Shown here: one piece after another, positions 12,140 to 25,800 of the stretch
Numbering within the stretch: position 1 is the first letter of the stretch
Layout: each line of letters starts with the position of its first letter
Assembly (NCBI GenBank): GCA_030522415.1
Contig: CM060106.1
Location: forward strand, 24,630,074-24,694,073
Reading direction: 5' to 3'
Source: Channallabes apus
Taxonomy: Eukaryota; Chordata; Actinopteri; Siluriformes; Clariidae
DNA: 64,000 bases
Program-made: the position numbers and the translations under genes
Notes under the pieces: generated by a model
What the model saw: the letters and a program-made list of their open reading frames with translations, nothing else
What the model was told of the DNA's origin: nothing
The model's database searches: none

Positions 12140-13325
12140 ACATTTTCTGTCATTCCCCACTTAAGGGGGTGAGCAAATTTTCAAGCCCTACTTGTCAACA
12201 AAATGATAACGAAATCGGCCAAGTTTACTATTTATTTAAATATCAATTTCTAAATCAATAAGATCAAATAACACCAAGTTCAAAACAGATAAAATATATG
12301 TGCATTTGTTATAAAAGGCTTACTTTGCCACTTATCTTTGTATATTTGACCCCATCTCTACGGAACCACGGGGGATTAGCAGCTCAGCAATCGTTTGTAT
12401 TTTTTTTCACTGGCCAATTCTGTATGCAACTTTGAATGAAGCCATTTGTGCTTTGCTGTCCATTGTTTCAGATTTTTACCATGCGATTATCCTGCTGTCT
12501 GTATTCTGCCAGCTTTAAGAAGTGGCTTATTAATATGACTGGTGTGTGTTAGGGTATCCAGTGACGTTAATATGCCAACGTACGCTACTAATCCGGTTTG
12601 TGACTGCGGTAAAGTTAGTTTTATATTCACATATTCGCATCTCCGGCTTCAATAGCTGCATAAATAAACCCGCAAATAAGATACATACATTTCCTCTCTA
12701 CGTTATCTTTAAGCTACATCCGCCTTTTTTCTTGATTAAGCACCCAAATTATACATGTTTGAAAGCATGAACATCGTTATTCTCTACAGCGCAACAATGA
12801 TTTAGGGATCATCGCAAATGCCGCACACCAACAAAAAGCGTAGACCGATATTGATCTTACCTTCTGTTCAGCGCCTGAAGGATCAAAAAGCAACTTTGTT
12901 GCCACACTGGAAACTAGAAATGCCAGACATGCCCGATGAAATATTAATTTTTAACAAAAATACAGAAACATCAGCATACACATTGGAATGAATGATAATT
13001 ACATATTTAATACCGAAAGTTTCCTTATATTGTTCATCTGCAATTAACATGCTGACGTTAAACCGTTATTGTTGCACTATGGTTCCACTTTTTCTCCCGG
13101 CCCCCAACTGATGTTATTTTAATTTACTTGTATTAATGATCCATTTCTTTGTGTGTGATTGTTTAGTTTATGAGAGTACGTTGTTCATTGTCAATAAAGA
13201 AAAGCATGAATTAGAATAGGTACTTTCTTATTATTTTCCACTAATTTCCACCCGTTCATTGCGCCCCACCTATCATGTCTGTATTCCCCACTAGTGGGGC
13301 GTGCCCCACACTTTGAGAACCACGG
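12140..13325. repeat. Interspersed repeat with a hAT-like right end
   Basis: The left part (CCCCACTTAAGGGGGTG, then CGAAATCGGCCAAGTTTACT and ACAGATAAAATATATGTGC) matches, with divergence, the repeats at 45740-45960, 36045-36180 and 63120-63240. The right end, GTGCCCCACACTTTGAGAAC at 13300-13319, resembles the terminal motif of many hAT elements in reverse. The borders are approximate. Confidence 0.45.
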
Positions 13326-13974
13326 CATTAAGTAAAGCTGCTTAATGTCCTGCCACATTCCTCATTTTTGTCGATACCTGACTGGGTTATTTACAGTAAT
13401 TACAAAATTGTTAGGTCTGAATTTTCTGGTCATGTCAGCACAATTTGGTCTGTTGGATCAACAAGAGTCTGTCCTTCAAAGGAAACCCACGGCAGTGAGG
13501 CTAGCAGTAGGTAATGACAGCTGTGGCAGCCACTAGCGGCAGCACCAGTTACATTTAAATGACAACTTTTCTTCTTTAGCACATCATCAATATTCATTTA
13601 AATACATGCATTGTTAAAAAACAAAAGGGATAAAAAATTTTTACTAAAGTACATATATTTTATTTCCTGACAAGGTCTTAATTTGCTTGTCATTACACTG
13701 TAAAAAGTGATTTTTTGACCTTGTAAATAATGGTAACATTATTTAAGTATGTTTTACAAACAAATACTATTTTGTCTTTTTACTTAAAAATGTCATGTTT
13801 AATTCAGTACATTACTTGCAGTTTCTTTGTAATTTATTATACTAAAATACATATGTAAATTTAAATACAATCTCCTCAGTAATATTTACTTAGTGTTTGC
13901 CATCTAATCAAATCACACCAAAACTGAACAACTTAAAGTAAAATGTACTCAGTTTGGCAAGGTAATGGACTACG

Positions 13975-14090
13975 TGCACGCAGACTCGTGACGTACTTCC
14001 GCTTTGGCTCCGAAGTTTGAAGCGGCGCGCACAGAGGAAAGGAAGAGAGATTTCACCACGGCTAATGTGAATTTTACCACGGTAAGTTAT
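13975..14090 (+). promoter_or_regulatory. Promoter-like GC-rich segment and 5' exon of the passenger gene
   Basis: A GC-rich island in AT-rich surroundings (GTGACGTACTTCCGCTTTGG: CRE-like and ETS-like motifs). It is followed by a purine-rich stretch and the donor GGTAAGTTA. CACTA-like elements 2 and 3 hold a comparable segment at a comparable distance from one end. Confidence 0.45.
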
Positions 14091-14776
14091 TAATATGCTA
14101 AGTAATTAATTGAAATATATTTGCAGAAAAGTGTAGAGTCATTAAGCTATCTGCAGCCCCAGTGGTTTGTGCCTACCGTTTCTTTTTTTTTTATTGAGGT
14201 ACAAGTGCTAAAAGTGTTCATGTTAACAGTGTTAACAGATGTTTGGATAACGTTAAAACTTAATCTTAGTTTTGTTAAACAGAGTTAAAACATTACTAAA
14301 TGAAGCTATTAATATAGTTGACAGAGTTAACTATAAATGTTACACAGATATAAATATGAGTTCTGTAAGTAATTCCTACGTTAATGTGAATGCGCTTCCT
14401 ATTGGTTACGCCAGAGGCGCTGTTTCCCACTGTGTTCGAACAGTCTGCAGCAGAGCTGTGGAGAACTGCTGTGGGTAAGTTGCAATCTGTTGTAGCTCCA
14501 CAATAAAAGTAAAAAATATAATTTCACAAGAAATGTCAGGCACTGTTTGAAAGGTATTCAACAGCATAGGTATTGATTCATCTGTCAAGTGTATTTTTGT
14601 TCAATATCTGTGGTATTTTGATACTTTTATTTCCGTTTTGATGTACCTGGTTTTGCCATGTGCTAATGTGCTAATGAAATGCAATAAATTGCAACATCAT
14701 CCAAGTCCTGAGTGCGTGTGCTAATGAATGGTGGGATAAACCGGGTCAGAGAGAGAAAAATCTAGAAGGTCACATA

Positions 14777-15262
14777 CAGTGGTGTCAAAAGTATTCACAT
14801 TCATTACTTGAGTAGAAGTATAGATACTAGGGTTCAAAAATACTTCTTTAGAAGTTGAAGTATCAACCCAAGCTTTGTACTTAAGTAAAACTTTAAAAGT
14901 ACTGGTTTCAAAACTACTTAAAGTATAAAAGTAAAAGTACCGTGAGGGGCGACAAAAGCATTAAGGTCTCGCTTTCTGATCATGCAACGGTCATTGTGCA
15001 CGTCCTGATCATGTGATGGGGGCGGCGTTGTGCGCGTTCTTATCATGCGACCGGAGGGGTTGCGCGTTCTGATCATAAAAATAGAGTAACAAGGCTGTTT
15101 TTAAAAAGTAAGGAGTAGAAAGTACAGATAATTGCTTAAAAATGTAAGGAGTAGAAGTAAAAAGTCGGCTGAAAAATAATTACTCCAGTAAAGTATAGAT
15201 ACCCAAAATTTCTACTTAAGTAAGGTAACGAAGTATTTGTACTTCGTTACTTGACACCTCTG
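14777..15262. mobile_element. Tol2-like hAT MITE nested in CACTA-like element 1
   Basis: 486 bp. TIRs CAGTGGTGTCAA... and ...TTGACACCTCTG, with a perfect 8-bp duplication GTCACATA at 14769-14776 and 15263-15270. The subterminal regions are full of AGTACTT/AAGTA motifs as in Tol2-type elements. No transposase; non-autonomous. Confidence 0.92.
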
Positions 15263-15596
15263 GTCACATATGACCTTAATCTTGTCAGACGATTATTGTA
15301 AAAATGAGTTTTAACATCCGTGCAAACTTAGCTCGAGGCATTGCCCTGTCGTGTTCTAGCATTCTGTCCCAGTAAAGTTCGAGCTGCCGAAATTTAATAA
15401 TCACCCTGTTTTTCGCGTCTTAATCACACAGGATTAACGTTAGTTTTTAAAATGCACTTGTACAAGGCAAATATTACATTGAACTTTATTTATATTGTTT
15501 ACCTCTACTATTGGGTATGATAGCTATATATAGAAATTGATAACGTGATACTGTACAGTATTTTAACCACTTTGCTCTGATTTGTATATTTCACAG

Positions 15597-15913
15597 GATG
15601 TCAGCAGAGACATGATTAAGGATACTTTCTCCAGTCATGTTATGAAAATCATTGTACTGAGCAGATCTGTAGAAGAGGAAGATGCCAGTATATCTGATGT
15701 CATCATTGTCATCGAGGGTACTGAGGTGCTGCTGGATGTAAAAATCTCACAAATGCATGTCTTTCACTCATGGGCTGCATTTACTCCCTAAATTTGAGCT
15801 ATCCCCCAAAGCTGAGAAACACATTTGAAGTGTTCCAGAAAATCTTTCTTGGGCTAGATGCTTTAAAGTTTTCTCCAAAGGTTAACTCTTTACATAGAAA
15901 GCTTGTAATCTAG
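15597..15913 (+). pseudogene. Last exon of a broken passenger gene in CACTA-like element 1
   Basis: A pyrimidine-rich acceptor (TATATTTCACAG) precedes GATGTC at 15597. The frame reads DVSRDMIKDTFSSHVMKIIV, then an acidic loop and SDVIIVIEGTEVLLDVK. A one-base loss in the A-run near 15742 then shifts the frame. In the next frame the homologous tail continues (CLSLMGCIYSLNLSYPPKL) to TAG at 15911-15913. I remember this C-terminal pattern (IVIEG/IVLEG, then a hydrophobic GLIYALNL-type segment and a KIFLGLD-type end) in many uncharacterised fish proteins associated with transposons. Its function is unknown. Confidence 0.55.
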
Positions 15914-16594
15914 TTGGGCACTACAGTACTTGCACTTATTGCACTTATGCTGTTTTACTGTGTTTTTTTGTTTTTTGCAAGAAAGGCAGCTACTAGTTTA
16001 ACATTATTTGCACTTTTATACTTTTGTATTTTATATCTGCAACTGAGATTGTTCATGTTCATGTTATATTTAAAGGTTTTATATGTTTAAATGTTTATGC
16101 ACTTTAATGCACTGTGGTTGTTCTAAAAAAAGTTTACTGGAGTAAAATGCACTATAGTGTACCATTTATCAAACAAATGCAGTTTTACTACTTTTTTTCA
16201 TGCTCTCATCTGTTAAGGAATCTCAAAGAAATAAAAGATTTCAAGTAAAATGTATGTCAGTGTTATTTTATTGACCACCATTTAAATACATAAACAACAT
16301 CAAATGTTAAAATAATATTTAAAGTAAAGGTTACTCCATTTAAAATAAGATAACTAGGATTATTGTGTAAAAAAAAACATTTATAAGCATTCCTTGAGTA
16401 AAATATATAAAGAAACAGTAAATACAGTTTACGAGGAAATTCCAAGTAAACTTTACTGAGATTTTCTAATTAAAGCTACAGTTCTTTGTGTTTAGTTTTT
16501 ACTTGGAAATTCTATTGAAATTACTCACATTTTCTAAGTGAAAAAACTTTCCTAACATTTTTTGAGTAAATCCTACTCCAAATTTTTTTCAGTG

Positions 16595-16751
16595 TAAGAC
16601 ATTTTACCAGTGTTTAATGTCTAATGGAAATCCTGATACTTATATAAAATAAATCACAGTCTACGCCAATAGATAGTAAAACAGTTTCTCAGTTTCATCA
16701 ATATGTATTAATCAGTATACTAACAATCTTCAGTGCATTACAAACAAATTT
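16595..16751 (-). other. 3' flank of the cd38-like gene
   Basis: Lies between the cd38-like stop codon and the CACTA-like element. No AATAAA was seen on the minus strand here, so the poly(A) signal is either non-canonical or lies beyond or inside the transposon. Confidence 0.4.
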
Positions 16752-16809
16752 TCACAGACAGTCACGGCATGGAATATCCAGATCAGAAATGCAGTCTTCA
16801 ACTCTGAAA
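16752..16809 (-). CDS. cd38: cd38-like exon 8 (last coding exon)
   Basis: Acceptor TTTTTTTAG|TTTCAG restores the frame across the exon 7 split codon and encodes FRVEDCISDLDIPCRDCL followed by TGA. A second possible acceptor six bases downstream would create a stop at the junction, so the first was chosen. Confidence 0.82.
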
Positions 16810-19800
16810 CTAAAAAAACAAACAAACAAAAAACAGTCACATTTACAGAAGACATATTAAACATAGCCCCAAATCTCACAATATTACGGTATACTTACTA
16901 AGGAACTTCTCTGCAGTTGTAAGCAATCTTTGCACTCAAACTGCTTTTTAGATCGTTGAATGACGGATTATTGCATGTAGTCCTGTTAACATAAAGTAAG
17001 ATAAATTTAGCAGAAGGGCATTATTCTAATAGCTCTAATCCAAAGCAGGGTTACATGTAGAGATCACATACACCTTAGTTAAAGATATTCAATCTTAGTT
17101 TTTCATATTATAATATATTCAATAAAAAAAAATTCTATTTCAATTTCAATTTTATTTATATAGCGCTTTTAACAATGTTCATTGTCTCAAAGCAGCTCTA
17201 CAAAATGAGAAGAACATTTATGGAAGTGTGTATGAGTGAGAAAAAATGTGTTTAGATAATAATGAGATTGTCCCTGATAAGCAAGCCAAGAGTATCTGCG
17301 TCAGTATTCCTTCTGACAAGTCAATTAGGCAATCTACTTCATTAACATTAGAGGTAATTTTAATTGTAGTGGTCCAAATGTTTACATACACCAAGTTTAC
17401 TGCATCTTTAAATGATCTAAAATCAGTCTTTTGTTTGTCCAGCTGTCAGAATTAGGAGTTAATTGGGAATGCATCTTTTGCTGGAGGTGATGGGCAGTCC
17501 TGTAAATCTTGCAAGATTCTCTTTACATTTCGAGTTGTACCACTTTAGAATATCAGCTCCATTAACCTACAGGTTCTGAGGTTAAATCCCAGATAGCATT
17601 TAATACCCTACTGAAACGTATTAATATTTTTCCATGAACACTGAATACGTGTCCAACATTGTCTGTTTAAGAAATGAGAAGTTACTCATAGCATCTGTCA
17701 TGCTTTAAATTGTCATTAAACAAGAAATTGTTTTAGTTTTTAAACTTGATAAATTGTTGTCAGCTAAAACATATTAATCAACAATCCAATCAAGGATATT
17801 TGCTTTCTTTAATCAAAATTGTGACTTTTTTTGCCCAGACGGCGTATATTTTCATTTGATTAAGTGCACCAAAAATACAAGTTTTCTCTTCCAATACTTA
17901 CCTGTCTGTGTTATTTTTGACCAGCAGTATAGTCAAACCCTCCACTTTATTTGGATCAAGATTCTTCACTTCTACACTTCCAAACATACTTAAGAAAACA
18001 AACAAATGAAAAAAAATATTATTATAAAAGAATTGATTGATCAATATTGCGAAGCCATTCATAAGGCAAAAGAGAGGTGGTGATCTTAATAATACATTAC
18101 AGAAAAAGCAAAAAAGCAAACACCTTGTCTTCATGGGTGATGACGAACGAAATGTTTAAGGCAGAAGAACTCTACAGTACATTGTGCCTTAATCTCTCTA
18201 CATTGTGCACAAGATTCACAAAATGTAGAATATTTTGTTTATAAACTTATCCTCATTGGAACTTTCTGATAACATTGTTTAGATTAGGGCAGAAAAATTT
18301 TATCACAAAATCACATTGTGAAACAAATTTATTTGAAAACAATACTGACAAACTATACATAAATTCCTGACTATGAATACAGGTACAATGGTGTGAAAAA
18401 GTGTTTGCCCCCTTACAAATTTTTTTTTTTTGCATGTTTGTCACACTTTAATGTTTCAGATCATAAAACAAATCTAGTTTATTTTATTAGTCGAAGATAA
18501 CACAAGTAAGCACATCATGCAGTTTTTAAATGAAGGTTTTTATTATTAAGGGGAAAACAAAATGCAAAACTATGTGTGAAAAAGTGTTCCCCCCCCCCCC
18601 CCCCGTTCTTAACTCTGGTTTATCACATTTATTTTACAAAAGCCCACTTTTGAGGTAATGTATGTACAGTACCTTGTGGAGATGAAAGGGGTGTCCAGTG
18701 ATCCACTTAACATTGCAGACACATTCCCACAAGCAGTGGTGGCAAACTATGAAAGAATATAGGAATTGTTTTGGGTTTCTTCATGTGAGTAAAAGTTTTA
18801 CTTGTCATGAAGTGTAAAAAAAGATCATCTGTAAAATGTGCTCACAAATGTTGGAAAAACTGGAATTTTGCAAGAATTTTGCTTCAGCATAAGAAGCATT
18901 TTCGGCACTCAAGTAAATTAATTGAATTCTGGCTGAGTTGCGAGTACGTCTGGTAGCCGTTTAAAACTTGTATGCATCAGTGGAAAGCCAAGTGAAGCGG
19001 GCTTACATATTTTGTGTTTTTTTTTTTTTTATTTTGTTAAAGTTTTAGTGAAGACATGACACCGTGGGTCTCAAGAATGTTAGCAAGGACTATAACAAGT
19101 AGAAAAAGGAGCCGCTTTTAGTCTCGTGTTTAAAGTAGCCGGTGCCAAAAGGAATTTTTTACTTCATTTTATTAAATGTTTTGATTGTTTCTATATACAA
19201 ACATATGCTTATAGTGTTGGAAATTGGTAACATTGGTAATATTTTTTGGTGGCTGGAACGGATTATCTGCATTCACATTATTTCCAAATGGAAAATGCAT
19301 TTTGCAATCCTCCTTAAGATTCCTCCTTAAGGACTCCCCTCAGGAACATATTAAATTCATATGAGGAGTTACCACTGTCATCACATATATAATATATTAC
19401 TGTACTTATGAACTTTTTCAAATTTATTTGTACTTTGTACTACTAAGTATGTCCACTTGTAACGCTTGGATTATTATTAAACCGTTTGTTACAAAAAAAA
19501 ACGGATTCGGGAATCTAAATAGGGGCTTGAAAACCACACTTCCGGTATTGCGCAACCGCAGCTGGACAAAACACGACGCGACACAAAACAATTGTAATCA
19601 AATAAACCAAGTGTATTATACAAAAGGAATAAATAAATAAACAAACACGGTGCACCACAAACCAATATATACAAAATATATACAAATAGAAAAAGTGTGT
19701 GTGTGATGTATGCCTGTGTGTGTGTGTGTGTGTGCGTGTGTGTGTGTGTGTGTGTATGATAGTTCAGTGTCTGAAAAACGGCAATAGGTATGAGAATGGT

Positions 19801-22800
19801 GACTTGGAGAGATGGTTCGATCTCACCAGATGAAGATGGTAGGTCTGGGAGATCGAGAAACGGAAGGAGCTGGGTACTGAATGAAATTAAAGCACAATAA
19901 TCCACAAACAGTCTCTCAGCCTCAGAAAATATGCAGCGCTCTGTCTTCATCTCTCCGTGCCGGCTTCTACGGCGGTTCCGGCTTTATGCCGGCTCACGCG
20001 ACCCACGTCACTTCCGGGTTCCCTTGCGCCGCGATCGCGCATGCGCGGGAACTTGCCCGGTGACCAAAACATTGTCAATAGGGGAACAGAAACCGCTAGG
20101 GCACACCTTCGGCCACAGGTGAGCAGCATTAGCTCTACAACCAATTCCCTGTGTATGAAAATGCCCCTTTTGTGTGGCTGTGCTACACACTTTTCATGTT
20201 GACTCACTACATTTCAGTAAAACATTATACGTTTTGCTCCAAAATTATGTTACCTGTGTAATATCTGTCTTTACTTCATACTTAAAAGCTGACATAAAAC
20301 AAATTTAAAGCCCAGCAAGCACAGTGGTTAGTTTACACCATATGCTTTATTTTGACCTGTTGATTGCACTCATTAGATGCATCAAATGTCTTCTCAACAC
20401 AAGTTCTTATTAGAAGAATTCTCCCTCAAATCTGAGAAAATGTAGAAGTAGCCCATAGTTGCTCTATTTCTCATTTTCTTTGGGAAATCTAATGTTAGCT
20501 TACAGCAGCAAAATCTTTCATTATATATGTGTTCATTACCATGACTAAGATATGTTATGTTATGTTAGGTTATGTTATGCTATGATAACCAAACTAAACT
20601 TTAAACTCTGTTTTTCACAATTCCTGACTTACTAGTAAACATTCATTGTCTTAGGTCAGTTGGGATTATTACTTCATTTGAAAAAAAATTAGTAGAGAGA
20701 AATATTTATTCCAACTTTTATTTCTTTGATCATATTCCGATTTGGTCAAAAGTTAGGATACCATTAGATAGTATTTGATAGAACTGCCTTCAAATTGTTT
20801 AACTTGGGTCAAATGTTTTGAGTAGCAAATGTTTTTTGCTTCCTCCTGACAGAACTGGTGTCCTCGTTACTCACCAATGCTTTTACAGTTCAACAAATGT
20901 TCTATTGGAATAGGGTTAGGGCCTCTCGACTTTATTGTCACATTTATTTTGCCACAGCTTTGGAAGCATGCTTGGGGTCCATTTGGGAGCCTAATTTGTG
21001 ACCAAGCTTTAACTTTTGTGTTTCTGTTCAACTAGCTGTAGTCTTGAGATGTTGATTCATTACATCCACACAATGTCCCCCCTGGAGCAAAGCACCCCAA
21101 CAACATGATGCTGCCACCCCCATACCTCACGGTTGGACATTAAAGTTCTAGACCACAGGACATTTTCCCAAATAGCAAGATCCTTGTCCATACAGTATGT
21201 GCAGCTGCAAACATTTTCAGCGATTTTGGAGCAGTAGCTTCTTCCTTGCTATGTCGATATCAGTTTCATTTTACTGTGGCTATATAAAATTTTGTACTGG
21301 TTTCTTCCATTGTCTTTATAAGGTCCATTTGCTGTAGGTCTGAAATTAATTGGTATGTTTATATTTGCATGATAGTTATAACTGATGAACGTGGTACCTT
21401 CAGGCATTCGCAAATTGCCCCTAAGAATGAACCAGACTTGTGGAGGACCACATTTTTCTTGGAGGTCTTCTTTTGATTTCTTTTGATTTTCCCATGATGT
21501 CAAACAAAGACTTACGGAGTCTGAAGGCCTTAAAATACATCCATATGTACACCTCCAATTCACTCAAATTATGTCAGTTAGCTTCTAAACCAATGACAAA
21601 ATTCTCTGGAATTTTCCAGTCAACTGAGTGTATGTACAGTAAACTTTTGACCCACTAGAATTGTGATACAGTGAATTAAACGTGAAATAATCTGTAATCT
21701 GTAAACAACTACTGGAAAAATCTGTGTCATGAATAAAGTAGATGTCCTAACTGACTCGCCTCAACTTTAATCTGTTAACATGAAACCTGTGGAGTACTTA
21801 AGAGAAGAAGTTTTAATAACTTCTACGTAATCTGACTTCAATCATATGTGCATTATTAACTCGTATTTCAAAACACGCCAAATCGAATTTCCCCATAAGA
21901 AATAATGGAAACTCAAATTATTCGTTCCACAGCCCCAAAAAATAAATACATCAAAATAATTAATACAAAATATAAAGTAAAAATAAAAAAACTAATTAAC
22001 CGGCACTTTACCTTTAAAAAAAAGTTCAAATGTGTGTGTGTGTGAAGGCGAAAGGAGTAGGGTGTGTGTATGTGTGAGGAAGGCGAGAGTAGAAGGGGTG
22101 TGTGTGTGTGTGTAAAGGGATGATGTCCACACACATGGTCACAGTGTTATAGTAAACAGTACACGCACACACGGATGTTGATTATACCAGTAAGAGACAC
22201 ACACTAAGAACGAGCAGAGGAAATGATTACCCACAATTCCGCAGCACAAGAGAGAGAAAAACCGTTGGCTTTGCAAAATCTTGTCAAAACTTGTCAAAAC
22301 AAATCTTTGCTCGTCTTGCGGAACACTAGCAAACCGTGTTACTCACAATTCGAGGTTCCACTGTATGTTCTCCATGTGAGCACAAATATGGGAGAACCTA
22401 GAACAAAGCTACTGTTGATGAATATTTTAACACAAGGGTGGTGTGGGTAAAGCATTTCAATGAGAACAAAGACAATGATATGTACATTGATCAGAAAGAA
22501 ACAGTTGTTGGTCTGACGAAACTAATCCATACTCAGCTGTGTCATCTGCTATCATTTCAATCTGTAATGTAGTTTGAATACAAGTGTCTACATTTGTATG
22601 TGTGTGAAGTGTGAATCTACACACTGGCGGAAAGGTCCTTTACCTTTTCAACAAAAGATATTTCAATTATTAATAAGCTTTAATATATATGCAGCATCAT
22701 AAAGCCATTATGTGTTTTCTCAGAAAGAATGTAATAAGAAGTGAAATAAGCATACTCACATTAGCAGAAGCCTTAAGCCAAAAAGATTGTTTAGGGCTGT

Positions 22801-25800
22801 TTTTACAACCTGACAACTCAGGACAATCTGTTGTGAAGGTTTCTGTTGATGAAGCACGCATAATCTTTTTAAAATATATAAATTTTTCACTAATACTAAC
22901 AATGACTGGAAGTGGTATGGCATGGAAAAGAAGCATGCTTTTATTTGTTTGCCTCATTAGCACTATACATTTAAGAATTTGTGTTACCTTTGCTTCCATT
23001 TTTGCTGCACCAAGTGAGTCGATTAAACATAAATCCAAGCAGTGTATCCTCCAATGTGACCAGGCAATCTCTGTTTTCAGTAAATGCATGCACTACTACT
23101 TCTGTCTTGCTCCAGAACAGCATCTGCACAGAAACCAATAGATATAAAATCACCAAATAAAATACTTTGTAATCTATGATTTTGTATAATATCCAAGACA
23201 TAAACTATAATCAACAACAGGATTTATCAATATAAAATTAATTATTAATACATTCTGGGACCTTCTTAAAAATGTAGCTTGGTCTGACCAGCTGCAAGAT
23301 GGTAAGTGGTTGCTAATAAATTTTCACATTTAAACTAACAATCTTTAAAGCAATCCCAGATCACAACACTGCTTCCATAGACTTATACAGTGGACACTAT
23401 GCACAATGGATGCTTATGTTCTTACGATCGCAGTTAAGATTCTAACATTAGGTCATATCCAAATCTGAAAACAACATTATAAACCTACTAAATTAGTTTT
23501 TAGATGTTTGTTGCCTGTAGCCAACACAGTCCTGTAAGGTTTGACAGAGCAGATGACGCCACTGCGCCAACAGCTAATTGAGCTAATGTTAACTAATAAA
23601 GCTAACTGCTAACAGTTAGTAGAGCTTACAACAACATTACAACATTTCGCTGAGGAAAACAAGGCAGAATATGTTTTACTATTCAATTCAATTCAACTCA
23701 GTTTTATTTGTATAGCGCTTTTAACAATTGACATTGTCTCAAAACAGCTTTACACAATCAAAAGAATTATTTAAGTTTGTATGGAATGTGAATGTGTATG
23801 AATCAAAATGTTCAGATAGTCCCTGGTGAGCAAGCCCGAGGGCGACAGTGGCAAGGAAAAACTCCCTGAGATGGTAATAGGAAGAAACCTTGAGAGGAAC
23901 CAGACTCAACAGGGAACCCATCCTCATCTGGGTGAAACAGATAGCAGGAAATGATCTGCATTTACAAAGTGTTAGGTTCAGCTATAATAGCTGATGTTAA
24001 TTGATGTTATAATAGTTGATGTAAAATGGAGTCCAGTAGTTATTCGAGACTCAGATAGACTTGTAGAAAGTTCCAGTCCTGAACTATCGAATTGTCAAGT
24101 CCTCAGAGAAACAGCTGACAACACCAGTCGAGGCCAGAACCATCTTCTAAGTAGAGAGACTCATCCCCAGACACCAGACGCATCCTAAAGAGACACACGG
24201 GGCATCCATGCGACGAGACCTCCAACCAGAAACCGGGCACTAGGATGGATCAGACAGGTCCGGAGGGCAGAGGGAGTCTGGATCACTGGCAGCTCAGGAA
24301 CCACATGTGTAGCTCGACAGAGAGAGAGAGAGAAAGAGTGAAAGGGGGAGACAGGGGGAGAGAGGAAAGAGAAAGAGGGGGAGGAAGAGAAGAGGAGGAG
24401 AGATTGCAATTAGGTATGGTCACAGTCACAATGTCTAATGTGAATGTATATTTACTGTAGAGTGCAAGCAGGGACTCCGGCAGGACTAACTATGACAGCA
24501 TAACTAAAAGGGAGAGCCAGAAGGAAACACAAACATGAGGGCTCCCTGAGATGTAAAGCAAACAATCACCTCTCCGTCAACAAGCCTGAGTGATCAAATG
24601 AGACTGAGGAAGACAGCATCTAAACATACCAGTTCACCATAATACTCTACGTCCATGAGTCCCCCAGATCTGCTCCTTTACCTTATGGCAAATCTATTTA
24701 TAAAAATGCTTGGCTAAATAAATAGGTTTTGAGCCTAGACTTAAACACTGAGACTGTGTCTGAGTCCCGAACACTATTTGGAAGACTATTCCATAATTTT
24801 GGGGCTTTGTAAGAAAAAGCTCTGCCCCCAGCTGTAGTTTTCATAATACGCGGTACTGACAAGCAGCCTGCATCCTTTGACCGAAGTAGGCGTGGCGGAT
24901 CGTAAGACACTAGCAGTTCGCTCAGATACTGCGGGGCGAGACCATTTAATGCCTTATATGTCAAGAGTAGTATTTTAAAATCAATGCGAAATTTCACAGG
25001 GAGCCAATGCAATGAAGATAGGATAGGGGTGATGTGCTCATATCTTCTGGTTCTAGTGAGGACTCTCGCTGCTGCATTCTGGACTAGCTGAAGCTTGTTT
25101 ATGCACCTAACTGAACAACCAGACAGTAAGGCATTACAATAGTCCAACCTAGAAGTGATAAAAGCATGAACTAGTTTTTCTGCATCGTTTAGCGACAATA
25201 TATTTCTTATTTTGGCAATATTTCTGAGGTGAAAGAATGCTATCCTGGTGATATTATCTACATGAGCTTCAAATGAAAGGCTGGAATCTATAATCACGCC
25301 GAGGTCTTTTACTGTTGCACTTGATGGAACAGAAAGGCCATCTAAAGTTACGGTGTGATCTAAGATTTTACTTCTAGCTGTATGCGGTCCTATGACTAGA
25401 ACTTCTGTCTTATCCGGATTAAGCAGAAGGAAGTTAATTAGCATCCAATTTCTTATGTCCTGCACACATTGCTCAACTTTAGTAATATGACATCCTCTTG
25501 CTGATTCTTTATGAGTAATGATGTATGAGTAATGATGAATGAATGAGCTTTTATAACCAAATTAACTGTTCTAATTCTCCCCAGAAACAAAGAAGGTCTT
25601 AGTATGAAGCAAAACAGAAATAAAAATGTCTTCCTGAATGGGAAAGGAGTAATTTTTTCATTGAATATGAGGAAGTTGTGCAAAAATTACGTACGTACTG
25701 CAAAAATTGTGAAAGAATGTCCACCACAAGTTCTCAGAGTCAATAAAAGACTTTGAATAGAGCGAAATAAATAATTTATTTCCTAACTAGTGTAAGTATG

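Larger units (their letters stand above)
13696..16594 (+). mobile_element. CACTA-like element 1 carrying a spliced passenger gene
   Basis: Ends CACTGTAAAAAG... and ...TTTTTTTCAGTG, flanked on both sides by TA (a 2-bp duplication). At 2.9 kb it has no visible transposase. Near the left end is a GC-rich, promoter-like stretch (about 13975-14085) ending at a consensus splice donor (CACG|GTAAGT). A second donor (GGGTAAGT) follows at about 14473, and an acceptor with a coding exon lies at 15597. The right end lies 158 bp from the cd38-like stop codon, so the element probably sits in or next to that gene's 3' UTR, in opposite orientation. Confidence 0.65.

Noticed and set aside
19489..19950. 153-residue minus frame with poly-(His-Thr)
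   Set aside because: Generated by a TG microsatellite and flanking open sequence.
24245..24460. Arg/Glu-rich plus frame
   Set aside because: It is the GA-rich tract of a LINE 3' UTR read in antisense.
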